A stretch of 64,000 bases of DNA from Temnopleurus reevesii (lineage: Eukaryota > Echinodermata > Echinoidea > Temnopleuroida > Temnopleuridae), in NCBI GenBank assembly GCA_036244855.1, contig BQKZ01000703.1, positions 61,431-125,430 of the forward strand, given 5' to 3'. The notes below the pieces were generated by a model, which ran no database searches, was not told where the DNA came from, and saw only the letters and a program-made list of their open reading frames with translations. Shown one piece after another: positions 41,201 through 52,770 of this stretch. The position numbers and the translations under genes were made by a program. How positions within the stretch are numbered: the first letter of the stretch is position 1; every line of letters begins with the position of its first letter.

Positions 41201-44200
41201 TTTTCATGGTTTCTGAAAGATGACATTTGAGCTGCAAGTGCAGGGCCTTCTAATTTTGACTGAAGGTTAAACGATGGACGCATTGAAAGTGTAAAGGTAC
41301 AAAAGAATGTTAAATCTTCAATAAAGGTCTACATTGTAGATCCTTCTTTCTTTAGATTCTTCTTATTACACATATTCTAAAGGAAATATTGTACCCATTC
41401 AGATAACATTCATAAACAAACATCTGCATGCTAATATTTCTTTCTAGAATGCTCAAACAAGTTTCTATTCTTGTCATTGAAAGCCCTGGGAAGTATAATC
41501 TAGGTGGGTCTGAAATGAAACTACATTAATATTAACATGATTATTATCTTGTCATTACAAAGTCTCTTCAAAAGACAGACATGTCTTCTTTACATTAATA
41601 GATAACACCTCAGAGTTCAGAAAGCTCTACTTGTCAAAAACTCATCACATAGAAATTATGATAAAAATATAGATTACGTGTTAAAGATACAATGTAAGAC
41701 ACAGTCTAAACACAAACGTGGTCTCCCGCAATGCAAATCAGAAGCCCAAACTTTACACAATGAATTCCAACTCAAGTTAAGTACCCATATTCACTGAAAA
41801 CCAAAGCTCGGAATGATTTAAAAAATACCAGAATGTTCTCAGTTTTTCACATTCATGTTTCCTGCACACAAAGGTGCATTTCCAACCTCACAATGATATG
41901 AGCGAGGATAAGAGTGGTGTTAAACTTTACTCCATGCCTGCTGGAGTGTCAGTTGGGGTGAAGGCAGGGGTGGCAGCTACCAATACGCACAGGTTCTAGG
42001 GGTCACTGCATGCCCCCTTGTGAGAAAACAAGGGTTGTTGAATGTAGGTTGCAACCATTCTTCCATGATGGGACTGATTGTGTGCATGTTTCCCTCAGTG
42101 TAGCATGAATGAGCCACATACATCATTATGTCTGTACCTCCATTGTGCACAAACATGCATGTCTCCAAGTTGTTGTTATTGAGGGCGGCGGTAAGGTGGT
42201 AAAATATACCATCTAATGTATTCACTAATTTCTTATCCATTACTTTAGCTTGAAATGAATAGAATTGTAGGCCTATACTATTGTGCGACATAGTAATAGA
42301 ATTTTACCTCACATGAAATACAAATTAGCTGCATTTGGGAAAGTTTACAAAACCCCTTGATGTCTTTGATCACATCAATATACATGTAGATGACACAGAT
42401 TAAAACGTTACTTAGCAACAGTTTACAAAACCATGACAAACGAACTTTCAAAGATGCAGGAAACTGCAAAGAACTTCCTTGGACATGCATCAAAGTTATA
42501 GTTCCGCAACAAGGAGGCCCTTGTCAACATAGTGTGCTTGGTCAAAACCATTTGAGTAGCAAAGAGTAGCGAAGGAAGCGACGATCAAATTAGATACAAC
42601 ATGCAAAATGTGACATATTGCTCAGAGTTGCTACTCTTGGCATCGCGAATCTGCATCCAAATTACTTTGACAATGACACTTATTACAAGAATTCACAATT
42701 GGATACATTAGATTAAGAATATACTCAGACATTAGTTGCTATAGAACTATATATTTGGCAGTGCAATGATCGTTAATCTGGGCGCCCTCTGTTGGCTGTG
42801 ACAGGCACTTTTGAAGTTCGCTAAAGCTATAATGGCATAATGAAAAAGGGACAACTAAAAAGGAGTCACTCTTTCAGAGAATCTCACTTCTTTTTTACTG
42901 CAATAGAAACTTATGAACATTACGGAAGAAAAAAAAAACAGTATCTCTCATTGTCCCAACATCTAGGCAACCTCTCTTTAAACCTGCATGACTTTTCAGA
43001 GCTGCCTGCATGCATTTGGGACAATTGAAGTTCATGTGCAATAACAGCTACATACATGTAGCTTGATTCATGCCAATACACCCAGACTATGGCTAGCATT
43101 GGCTCTTACACGCTCCATGCATACATAGACATGTGCATGTAAAACACATGGATGTCTCTATTTGCTTAGCATGATAATAGATTGTTCCATATACAGTAAT
43201 GTACACATTAAAACACATTTCTAGCATTGATAATTTATATACTGATGTAAAGACAGGAATTGCAGATTACCTTTGAGGTACCTATATACTCAAAGACAAA
43301 ATTGATAAATATGCATAATTTATTGAAAATTCACAACATCTTAAACAAGCATTTGAAAGGGTTCTATAATTCGAAAATTGTCAACTTTTCAATACACAGT
43401 CATGCAGACCTATACAATGGATAGCAAGACCTCCATGAACTTGTCAATTGTTTAATATTCCCCAGAAAAGTGTTTATAAATTCCTGTTGTAAAAATGGTC
43501 ATTGGGCAACTGAAAGAGTTCTCCTTGACATTTCTATGAACAATATGATATAAAATAAACACATCAAAACCGCTCATGATTCCTTCACCCGAGGACGAGT
43601 TAGTTAATTCTACTCGGAACGTCATGTTTTTAAAAAATCTTTTTCAAACTCTTCTTGCTCAGTCCTTTTCAGGACTATTTCTTGACAGATAATCCTACAT
43701 CACATGGTGCAACTGCAAATCGTTTTTGAATGAAAACACAAAATCATCAAACGAAATATAAATTTATTCCCTATTCACATTTATTCATCAAATAATACAT
43801 TGTGTGAAAAGGGCAAGAGGCACCCGTAAAATAGCAAAGTTCATCTAAATGGATCAAAGCTAGGTAATAAAATTACGCACTATAAACTACCATCTGCTAA
43901 GGGAGCATTAAATCACTGATTGGAGCTCGTGCTTTTCATTCATTATGTCTGCACTCGAATTATTTCATATAATAATCCTTGGATATTACTGGTAAAAAAA
44001 AATATTCAAAACTATATATGATAGTACAATGCTCGAATTAGCCTACGCAAGACAATTGCCCTGGGTGCCGTTATGGGTGCCCCCTTTGCTTGCCGTGGTG
44101 CCTTTTTTAATTTCAATACACTGTAGTTCACCATCGTTTTTAGAGAAGTGCCCTTCACCGATAATTCTTTTTTAAAAATCCTATTTAGAACCGTGAAATT

Positions 44201-46474
44201 AAAATCCTCAAAAAGATTTCATTTCAAATAATTGTACCACACCTAGCATCAAGAATAACACAAATCATCAGAGACAACAACATACTGTATCCAATATTTT
44301 TGCGAGATAAAACCACAGCAAAAATTTAGGCTATAACTCAATCTCCTCTCTAACAACCGTCAGTCATATCTTCCAAATATTCCATGCATCACATAAGAAA
44401 AATTGCAATACTGAGAGTAATGTTTGTTTTTCCATGTAATATCTTGACATAATAGTAGGAACATTACAATGTACAATAAATTTATTATGGGCAATTCCAT
44501 GAAAGTTTTATGTCTGTTACGCCCAAAAATGTGAATCTCTTGAAAACTATTCATTTAATTTCTTTGAAATTCAATGAGACAGGTACATGTACATGTAGTA
44601 TCTGTGGCACACATCCATTCAATTTCGAGACATGCACTCCCTGTTAACATTACAGACAAGACAAAACCGTGGAAATGCTCTTCATTAATCAACACATCTT
44701 TAGATTTCTTTGACTAGGATCATATCACAATAACACAAAACAGTGATGAGATAATGACATTTCAATCACCAATGATCATAATCATGTTTGTCATTACTGC
44801 ATTTGAAGTGGACATTAAGTTTTACCACAGCAAAAAAGCCTTGAGATGGAACTTGAGAACACACAAATTCTTGCTGCCATTTGCATTATGAAGAGTGGTG
44901 AAGAAAGAATATATCAAAAAATTGGATGCATTCTTGAGTGCGGTACATATCACTAATTATGGTGCTGAAAATCAACAAAAATGGCAAAAGAAGGACATTT
45001 CTGTATGTTTACGTGTGTGGTATACATTCTTCTAGTCACCCCCTGATGGATATAACCGTACAATATTAAAAAGAGGCAGATAAATATATTAAAGATTTTG
45101 GTATTGAACAAAGATGAAAAAGTCATAAATGAAGATGATGAGTAGAGAAATTAAAATAAATGTCCATTATGTCATTCAGGTCATTATTAGTGGCAATGAT
45201 GCACATCTATAACAAAATAAATGTGGATGAATTTAAGAGATTTTTCTCAAAAATTCCAATAATTTTGATATCAAAATTACAGAACATCTTAACTCAGGCA
45301 TACATGTAGAGTGATTAATGCCTGTAGCCAATTGTAATCAACCTCATTTCGCTTTATAGCCTTTTCCAAAATTTGCAAATATTTGCGAACTACATAGTCA
45401 TGAAAGACATCTCAGTTTGATTAATCTGAGGCATTGCGTTGGTGATGACATGCAAGTCCGTAATTTCTCTGTAACTATTATGTCTGACGGTGCGGCAGAC
45501 TTCAAAAATGTGAAACGGCTTGAGATCGCTGCTGCCTCATTGCCACCCAGACGGATTAGCCCTCGTGACTAGACGCTCTGGTTTACCGTAACTTGGCAAA
45601 ATGAGGGCTTTCCAAAACATGCCAGCCGCCTTAGAATTAATCAGGTGGGGAGATTGCGAGATGAGAGAACCAGGAGAAATAGCTCAAGATAATAGTCAAC
45701 ATGATTCTTTATAATATCAACTAGAGCTTTGAGAGAATAGGGAACGACGAGAAGAAAGAAAAAATAGCATCTATGAACTACTCGAGGGTAATAACAATTT
45801 ACAATAATGTCCAATAAACGTACTCTGCAGTTCACGTAGCTCGTTTACTTCCACGCTAATTGAAAATTGCAATCATGCAAGACTGGAGACTTCATTTTCT
45901 TGAAACTTTTATGAAGTTAACTTTTCTCCTAATTATCATCTTCGAAATGAAGAGGTGACAAAAGTACTTCCCAGAAACAATAAAATTTAAGAGTAATCTG
46001 CGTGTTGCCCTACACTAAAATATGTTACACACCGTTAACCATGGGTACTGTTACACAAGTCAAGTTGGAATACTTATAAATAGTGAGTAATTATTTCTTA
46101 TAAATATAATGGTACTAAAAAGCTTTACGATGGCAAGTGCTGTGGTAGCAAGTAGCGAAAAGATACACAAGGACAAGGGGCAATTAGCCCGCTAAACGTT
46201 ATATACACGTATAGCCCCCATTAGCTCCAAAATAGCTCCCACAAAATGTGGGGGCTATTTTCAGGAGGAAATTGTAAAAAGAGCCCTTGTAACTACTGAA
46301 CCTATGACTTTCGAGATAAACACAACAAAAAAATTACCTCGATATTTTCGGTTTTACCTTGCAACCTCCTTCAGCAATGTGACCCGATAAGACCTGCTTG
46401 AACGTTCGCTGATCGGGCTGTAGACATTCAGAAGTTTGCATCCTCCCCCAATCTTTGTTGAGCAAAGGTCTAAT

Positions 46475-46633
46475 GGGGTGTTGCTCAACTGCAAATCAAC
46501 TGCAACTTTGCAAATTGTATTGCGTATTTTCATTCGCGCGCATGTAACAAGACGCGCATGAAACAATGATTTTGATTGGCGTATTCCGATCAACTGCAAC
46601 TTTCGATTGATTGCAACTTTTGAGCAACACCCC
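46475..46633. mobile_element. MITE with ggggtgttgctcaa terminal inverted repeats
   Basis: It begins ggggtgttgctcaactgcaa and ends ttgagcaacacccc, a 14-bp perfect inverted pair, with a GC-richer centre holding cgcgcatg words. Length is 159 bp. It shares sequence throughout with the copies at 55150 and 62429. Confidence 0.85.
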
Positions 46634-47254
46634 ATGAGAGCCCATATGTAGATGGCCTCTTTTACACCCTTTTCAAAGCATTGTCTCTCCCCGCCCAAGC
46701 CTCAACCAAGATGGGGGGGGGGTGTATACAAACTTCAGAGTTCAGAGTGTCTACAACCTGATCGTTAATCGCTATTTCAAGAAGGTCAGAACGGGTCATA
46801 TCACTGCAAAGGGCGGCAGGATGTAGCCGAAAAATTTTGAAGCAATTTCTTTGTTGTGTTGAGATCAATAGTCAAATGTTCACTATTTCCAACCAATACT
46901 GAATAACTTTCAGGATCATAGCCCTCATAAAAAAAAATAAAAAGGTAGTTTATACCCTTGTAGCGAGCTATTTTACAAGAGCAAAAGTTGGTACTTGTAC
47001 CAAAACAATAGCTTGCCATCCCAAGGCTTAACACAAAGTACTGCTTCAAATGAGGGGAAAACCGTGTCTAATGGTCTGGAATGCTGGTTATCTGCAAACA
47101 CAAACCCTATTCCCAGTAGTTTACTCCATGATGCCTATTGGTTTGAGCAACTTTGACTGGAAGGGACAGCCACACAGCTAATGCAGTCTAAAGCAATAAC
47201 TATGACTTGTGACAGTCATCTGCTCTAAACTAGTAGGCAGCACAAAAGGAACTA

Positions 47255-47594
47255 CCTGGTTTGTGCTTCATAAAGCTGTTCATAGAGCTATTCAAGACTC
47301 GGTACACTCCTGGGCAGTGTTTCACCAAGATAAGAAAGACTACACACGACTTCACGTTCGACTGGTACCCCTACTTGTGTGTAATGGTTCACATTGTAAC
47401 GCGCAAGAACTGATACCAGTCGAACGTAAAATCGTGCGTAACTTTAAGAACGACTTGGTGAAACACCGCCCTGGTGACCCTTTCTCTGGTGCTAACTCGG
47501 CAACATTGAGGTCTATCATATCAGGGATAGGTACAGGAGTCGTGCGCAGAGTCATTTGTAGCTTTATGAACCGCATTACGAAGCACAACCCTGG
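47255..47594. mobile_element. Outer palindromic MITE hosting an inner MITE
   Basis: The left arm cctggtttgtgcttcataaa is the inverse of the right arm ending in gaagcacaaccctgg, imperfect over about 45 bp. Between them lies the separate palindrome 47309-47474. The 152-codon plus-strand frame at 47209-47667 is a by-product of the palindromes. It lies 258 bp beyond the donor of the CUB exon. Confidence 0.8.
47309..47474. mobile_element. Inner MITE with cctgggcrgtgtttcaccaa ends
   Basis: The arms cctgggcagtgtttcaccaa and ttggtgaaacaccgccctgg are inverse copies, and the homology runs on through cgttcgactggta, giving arms of about 65 bp. Same family as 33380-33551. Confidence 0.82.
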
Positions 47595-47851
47595 ATTGAG
47601 AAATCAAGACCAGAGAAATCGTTGTCACAGCAAATGCAGGATGCAAACTGTTCCAAAATATTCATGAGGGGAATTTTCATATAAATTCAGGACTTTCATC
47701 GGAAGTGATTGGCTGAAAGAATGAGTATTGTCGTAACATTTCCTCTCCATTTTGTTTAGCTGTGTAATAATTCACTTTAAAATTTGGACTTTGTGCATAT
47801 TTTGGAACAGTTGGCATCTTCGCAAACCTGTCAAGATCGTACTTCTCTTAC

Positions 47852-48253
47852 CTGTTCTCTTATGGAAGGTGAAGGAAGCTTGGAAGGTGCTCGTCTGCCA
47901 GCTCTGGCTCCTGAAGACGATACGCAGCTCGTTACCCTGTGAGTGCACGACCAGCGGTAGAGGGCGTTCTCCCTGGCAGAGCGTGGCTAGCGGGTCAGCG
48001 GCCCTGCCCAAGGGGCCACCACTTTTGACCACCGCTTTCGGCAAGCAGGCGTGGCCGGCGGCGGGGGCGAGGGGCGTACCCTCCAGTCGGGTTATGTTGA
48101 GGATGATGTAATGGTCCGGAGGGGCGCAGACCCGGTATCGACAGACATGCGAGGATCCGCGGTTGTTACCGTTGGAGGTGGTATCGCGAGTCTCTTTGTG
48201 GAGCGTGTCAAGGATTTGGCCAGAGAGATCTGTGAATTTCTTGGAGCATTCAG
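47852..48253 (-). CDS. Exon 3: CUB domain of a secreted or membrane-anchored protein
   Basis: This 402-nt phase 1-1 exon has acceptor ttttcatattgcag and donor gaacag|gtaagag. It encodes residues 27-159 counted from Met at 63311. The fold pattern is CUB: Cys28 with F-x(4)-G-x-I (32-39), Cys63 in CRYRV followed by PP, a hydrophobic strand IILNIT (75-80, with a sequon at Asn78), Cys95, Cys118, then the hallmark S-x-G-N-E-L-x-I-x-F (130-139) and a closing F-x-A-S-F-T-F (149-155). Cys28-Cys63 and Cys95-Cys118 would be the usual disulphides. Cys68 is extra. The acidic residues used by calcium-binding CUBs after the third cysteine are absent, so I infer a non-calcium CUB. Phase-1 boundaries are typical of extracellular modules. 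The exon is much GC-richer than its surroundings. I cannot assign it to a named CUB protein family. Confidence 0.87.
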
Positions 48254-50429
48254 CTGCAATATGAAAAAGAATAAAGAAACAAAACTTAAAAATCATAAAT
48301 GATTCATTGAAAATGTACCAAACCCCAACCCAAGAAATAGAAGAGACTTTTTTTCATAACTGGTGGTGATAAGCTGGCAACAATGGCCAGTGTCTGTTGT
48401 AAGTTGCTCTATAGTAAAAGCAAAAAAAGGTATTGTCTGAATTTCATCCTTTTTCTTCCTTGTTTTTATTGTCATTTATAACCCTGTACTGAGAGCGACC
48501 TGGCAGTGGTAAATGATGTGGCTCTTGCATAGATAAAATATTGGGAAATGATTGTGTGGTGTCAGGGGATGACGATGATGATGATCATCATCATATAGTT
48601 GAATCTTGAAAACTATTCTCAATAATCTGTTCTCTTTCAGGATTCACTTGTATTGATTCACTCTTGAAAGTAAAAATGAGAGAATTTTAAAGCCAAGATC
48701 TAGGCCTATAGGTCACCTGTAGGCCTATATAGAGACCAATTTGTGTTGCCCTAAAGTGGCCTCATAAAGTGTTTGACTTCAAATATCTTGGATATTCTAA
48801 ACGACATCTACGATTATTGTGTGCTTTATTACATACAAGTATCAATATCATTAGAATTTAGAAAACTCTAATTCCTCATATTGTCTGGTGGTTGAACTAT
48901 GTCAATATATCATCTACGAGCGTATCATACGGAAACGCCTTTGTGGGAATTTGGGACTTCTCAGAATGTGATTCAATTGACGATTCCCAGACTGGCATAT
49001 TTGCTATAAAACTAGGTTTATTGAAAATGAAACTAGATTCCGACACATGGCCAACATGCAAAATACCAAAATCTTGATTTCACTTTGCCAGACAGAGCAA
49101 ATATTTGTGGTTAACGTTCACAAGTAGATTCACTGTGGGTATTGTCCTATTAATAACCCAGACAACTTTAACAATAAAAGGCAACTTCATCCTTACACAA
49201 GAACAAACAAAGTGGGACTATGGGTTTAACCCGCCTCAATACCAAACACGCGTTACGCCAATCACGGAGGAATCTTATCTACAAACTAAATCATTCTACG
49301 CATTTGGTCCCCTAATGTGTAATCTTTGCGGCGAGACATTCTTAAATTTTGCGGTGAGCATTGCTTGCGGTTTTGAAAGTTAATCTGTGGTTTTGACACG
49401 TGTAGTAAGGTATGTGAAGAGATCATTCAAAGATTCACGTATTTACTGACAATAAGTACGAGGAGGGGAAAAAAGAGGATCCCCTTCTGAACTGGTTGCT
49501 AATTCATGACATTAAATCAATTCTAATCGTTTTCATGCAACTAGATTTTTTTTTTAATAAAGTTTATCCTGCAACCTCAAAGAATAAGATCTCTATGAAA
49601 ATAATTTACTTTATAATAGGTCAATACCTTGCAAAGATCTATTAATGCATAACATGCAATAATAATGTAGAAGTACATAAAATGTTTGTTTTTTTAATAT
49701 TGGCCAACCAGGAAAAATAATAGCGTCTTCTTTAAGGGGTCCAAATACAATTCATTCTCGGCACAAACAAAATTTTAAATCACAAAAAAAATTGCTATTT
49801 TATTTTATCTTTTTTAAGTTATGAAATTTTGATCATGCAATAAAAATTAAAATAAATCACCAATTGCACAGGGGGAAAATAAATCTGACTTTGAATACAA
49901 ATCTCTGCACATAAAACCCCCCAGCAAAAAGTTTAGCTTAATACAGTACACTGTATGCTCTTGTCCCTCTGTGAGATTTATCTATCCCCAATTTATACGG
50001 AAACAAAACTCGGAGCTCTCAATTCGGCATAATCAACCCTATCCCATCGAGAACCCTCTAACAATCTAAGACATTCCCGACCTAAAATGGCATAATTGAC
50101 CACTTTCAACTATGTCTCTGTATATTACAACTACCAGGGATTTTCCCCTGCAGTTATTACATAATCACTTTTGAATCACTAAATGAATTGAGTGGAGCTT
50201 CTAAAACCATCGAAGCATTCTGTCTGAAAATACCCCATTCACATTCAAACAGTGGATAGAAGGTAATCTAGAAAATTAGAAATAACTACCAAATCAATTT
50301 CAACTAATGCAACATGCCTCTTCAGGAAAAATTGTCTAAAATAGTTTGTTGGCTTTATGTAAGCTATAGGTATTCTTGATGCATATGAGTAATAAATTGG
50401 TTGTAGGTTTTTTGTTTGTTTTTTTTTTT

Positions 50430-50700
50430 TTTCACTGACTACCATATCTAAAGATAGCGGTCCCTCACCCCATCCCCCTTAAAAAAAAAGTTACTTCTAC
50501 ATCCAAACTAAAAACTGGAAAATAAAAGCAAACCTGTCTGTAGTGAATTTGTTGTAGTTTGTTTGTTTATGTTTTACAGACTACCATATTTAAATATAGT
50601 GGTCTCCCCTCCCCCCCCCCCCCCCCCATTAAAAAAAAGTTACTTCTACATCCAAACTAAAAACTGTAAAATAAAATCGAACCTGTCTGTAGTGGCCACC
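50430..50700. repeat. Two-copy tandem duplication, 142-bp offset
   Basis: Both copies carry gactaccatat, then agttacttctacatccaaac, aaaactg and aacctgtctgtagtg. The first starts near 50437, the second near 50579. Each has a C run of different length followed by an A run. Confidence 0.88.
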
Positions 50701-51419
50701 CAAGAGAAATTTAATAGAGATAGGATATCACTGAGACAGGTTTATTTATATGTAGGTCCTATGCCTATTCCTCCAAGATCACATGACCTCCATATCTTCC
50801 CTTGTGATAATTAAAACAGAAAAATAATTTATATTCTGCTCCTTTATTGAGGAATGGTCGTGAAATACATGGAGTATTCAAATATCCAACTTTCAAAGCA
50901 AACGGCAAGGCAGAAGGCAAATAACATTTCATTTGAGTTAGAGTTTCAGTAGCAGTGGGAGATCAGTTTTTTTTCTAACTGGAAATATATGTGACACGCC
51001 TTAAAAATATGATTTTTGACTGTCATCCTTATCCAACAGACATATCATGGCCAGTATGTATAGTTCACAACTTTTTTTTTTCATTTCTAGCGAGCAAGCC
51101 ACAGTATACATGTAGCTCGGGAGTCTGGGATGATAATATTCCCAGCACATGCAGACTACCCGCCCCAGTACATACATACACACACAGCAGACACACACAG
51201 AGTGTCTGTTCTAACATGAGCTTGAAGGTTAGAAATGGGTTCATTTGCATGTCTGGTAGACATGCAAGGTACACACACACACAAACCACAGACATGGCAT
51301 TACAATACATGGACTTTGGGAAAGCTCCCTTCTTTCCCCACTGAATGTTCCAGAGTGTATACGTTGTGTGTGAGTACTGGGTTTTAGCTATGTTTCCTCA
51401 AGTGTGAGTGGGATAGTTG

Positions 51420-52770
51420 GGCTATTTGTGGGGAAAATAGGGAGGGGAGAGTAGCAAAGGGTTGGAAGGGGTGTAACTGGGAGGGTTGAAAGGGGTGTAG
51501 TTTGAAACTTTTGAAGGTTGGATGGGGATAGATACATGTGGGGGAGGTTACAAGAATGGGTGGTGTATATAGAACAGTTGGCAGGGAGTGTCTTTGAAAA
51601 GGTTGGAAGAGGTGTAGCTTGGGTCTGGGAGGGTTGGAAAGGGTGTATTGAAAGGGTTGAAAGGGCTGCACCGAAAGGGTTGAAAGGGGTGCACCCGAAG
51701 GCTTGAAAGGGGGTGTAGGCCCCTACATGTAAACCGGGAGGGGTGGTAGGGGCGTATCAAGAGGGTTTGAAGGAGTAAGTGGGAGGGTTGGAAGGGCTGT
51801 ATCAGGAGGGTTGGGAGGGGTGTTGCTGGGAGGGTTAAAAGGGGTGTAGCAGGGAGTGGTGGAGGGGGGGGGGTGTAGTTTGGAACTTAGGAGGGTTAGG
51901 TGGGGATATAGGCTTACATGGGGGGGGGGGTTATAAGGGGTACACCTGGGAGAGTTGGAAGGGCTGCGCCGGAAGGGGTAGGACTGTGGTGGAAGGGGTG
52001 TTCCAGGAGAGATTGGAGGGTTGTAGCTGAGAAGGTTGGCAGGGGTGTAGCTGGGAGGGTTGAAAGGGGTGTAGCTGGGAGGGTTGGAAGGGGTGTAGCT
52101 AGGAGGTTTGGAAGGGGTGTAGCTGGGAGGGTTGGAAGGGGTGTAGCTGGGAGGGTTGGAATGGGTGTAGCTAGGAGGGTTGGAAGGGGTGTAGCTTGAG
52201 AGGGTTGGAAAGGGTGTAGCTAGGAGGGTTGGAAGGGGTGTAGCTTGAGAGGGTTGGAAGGGGTGTAGCTGGGAGGGTTGGAATGGGTGTAGCTTGAGAG
52301 GGTTGGAAGGGTGTAGCTGGGAGGCTTGGAAGGGGTGTAGCTGGGAGGGTTGGAATGGGTGTAGCTAGGAGGGTTGGAAAGGGTGTAGCTAGGAGGGTTG
52401 GAAGGGGGGTAGCTTGAGAGGGTTGGAAAGGGTGTAGCTAGGAGGGTTGGAAGGGGTGTAGCTTGAGAGGGTTGGAAGGGTGTAGCTGGGATGCTTGGAA
52501 GGGGTGTAGCTGGGAGGGTTGGAATGGGTGTAGCTAGGAGGGTTGGAAAGGGTGTAGCTAGGAGGGTTGGAAGGGGGGGTGCCTTGAGAGGGTTGGAAGG
52601 GTGTAGCTGGGAGGGTTGGAAGGGGTGTAGCTGGGAGGGTTGGAATGGGTGTAGCTAGGAGGGTTGGAAGGGGTGTAGCTTGAGAGGGTTGGAAAGGGTT
52701 TAGCTCGGAGGATAGATAGGGGTGTAGCTGGGAGGGTTGGAAGGGGTATATCAGGAGGAATAGGAGCTGT
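51420..52770. repeat. G-rich minisatellite, 24-25 bp unit
   Basis: The core gggagggttggaaggggtgt followed by agct is repeated dozens of times in 24-bp steps, with a 25-bp variant (agcttgagagggttgg). It is degenerate at the left end and most regular from about 52030. The plus strand is G-rich with runs of three or more G. Frames on either strand (TPSNPPSY-like and RVGRGVAG-like) are repeat artefacts. It lies in intron 2. Confidence 0.95.

Larger units (their letters stand above)
33775..47851 (-). other. Intron 3 of the CUB gene
   Basis: This is about 14.1 kb, mostly AT-rich. It contains the SINE at 36741, the tandem repeat at 37320-38290, a 16-base C run near 39481, the MITE at 46475 and the nested MITE at 47255. 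An unspliced minus-strand frame of 104 codons at 41977-42291 matches no family I know. The stretches 34.6-36.7, 38.3-46.4 and 47.6-47.85 kb hold no exon I can support. An alternative or extra exon in phase 1-1 cannot be excluded. Confidence 0.5.

Noticed and set aside
41977..42291. 104-codon minus-strand frame
   Set aside because: No domain, no splice signals in a phase that fits exons 3 or 4, and ordinary intronic composition around it.
46354..46470. Minus-strand peptide LLNVYSPISERSSRSYRV, faintly like a LINE endonuclease
   Set aside because: Too short, next to a MITE, and no other retrotransposon coding sequence nearby.
47209..47667. 152-codon plus-strand open frame
   Set aside because: It lies almost entirely in the nested palindromic MITEs, and the shared arms explain its composition.
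47772..48296. Full 174-codon frame as a single-exon gene starting MIFKFCFFILF
   Set aside because: The part above 48253 is the pyrimidine tract of an acceptor and the part below 47852 follows a consensus donor. Only the middle is exon.
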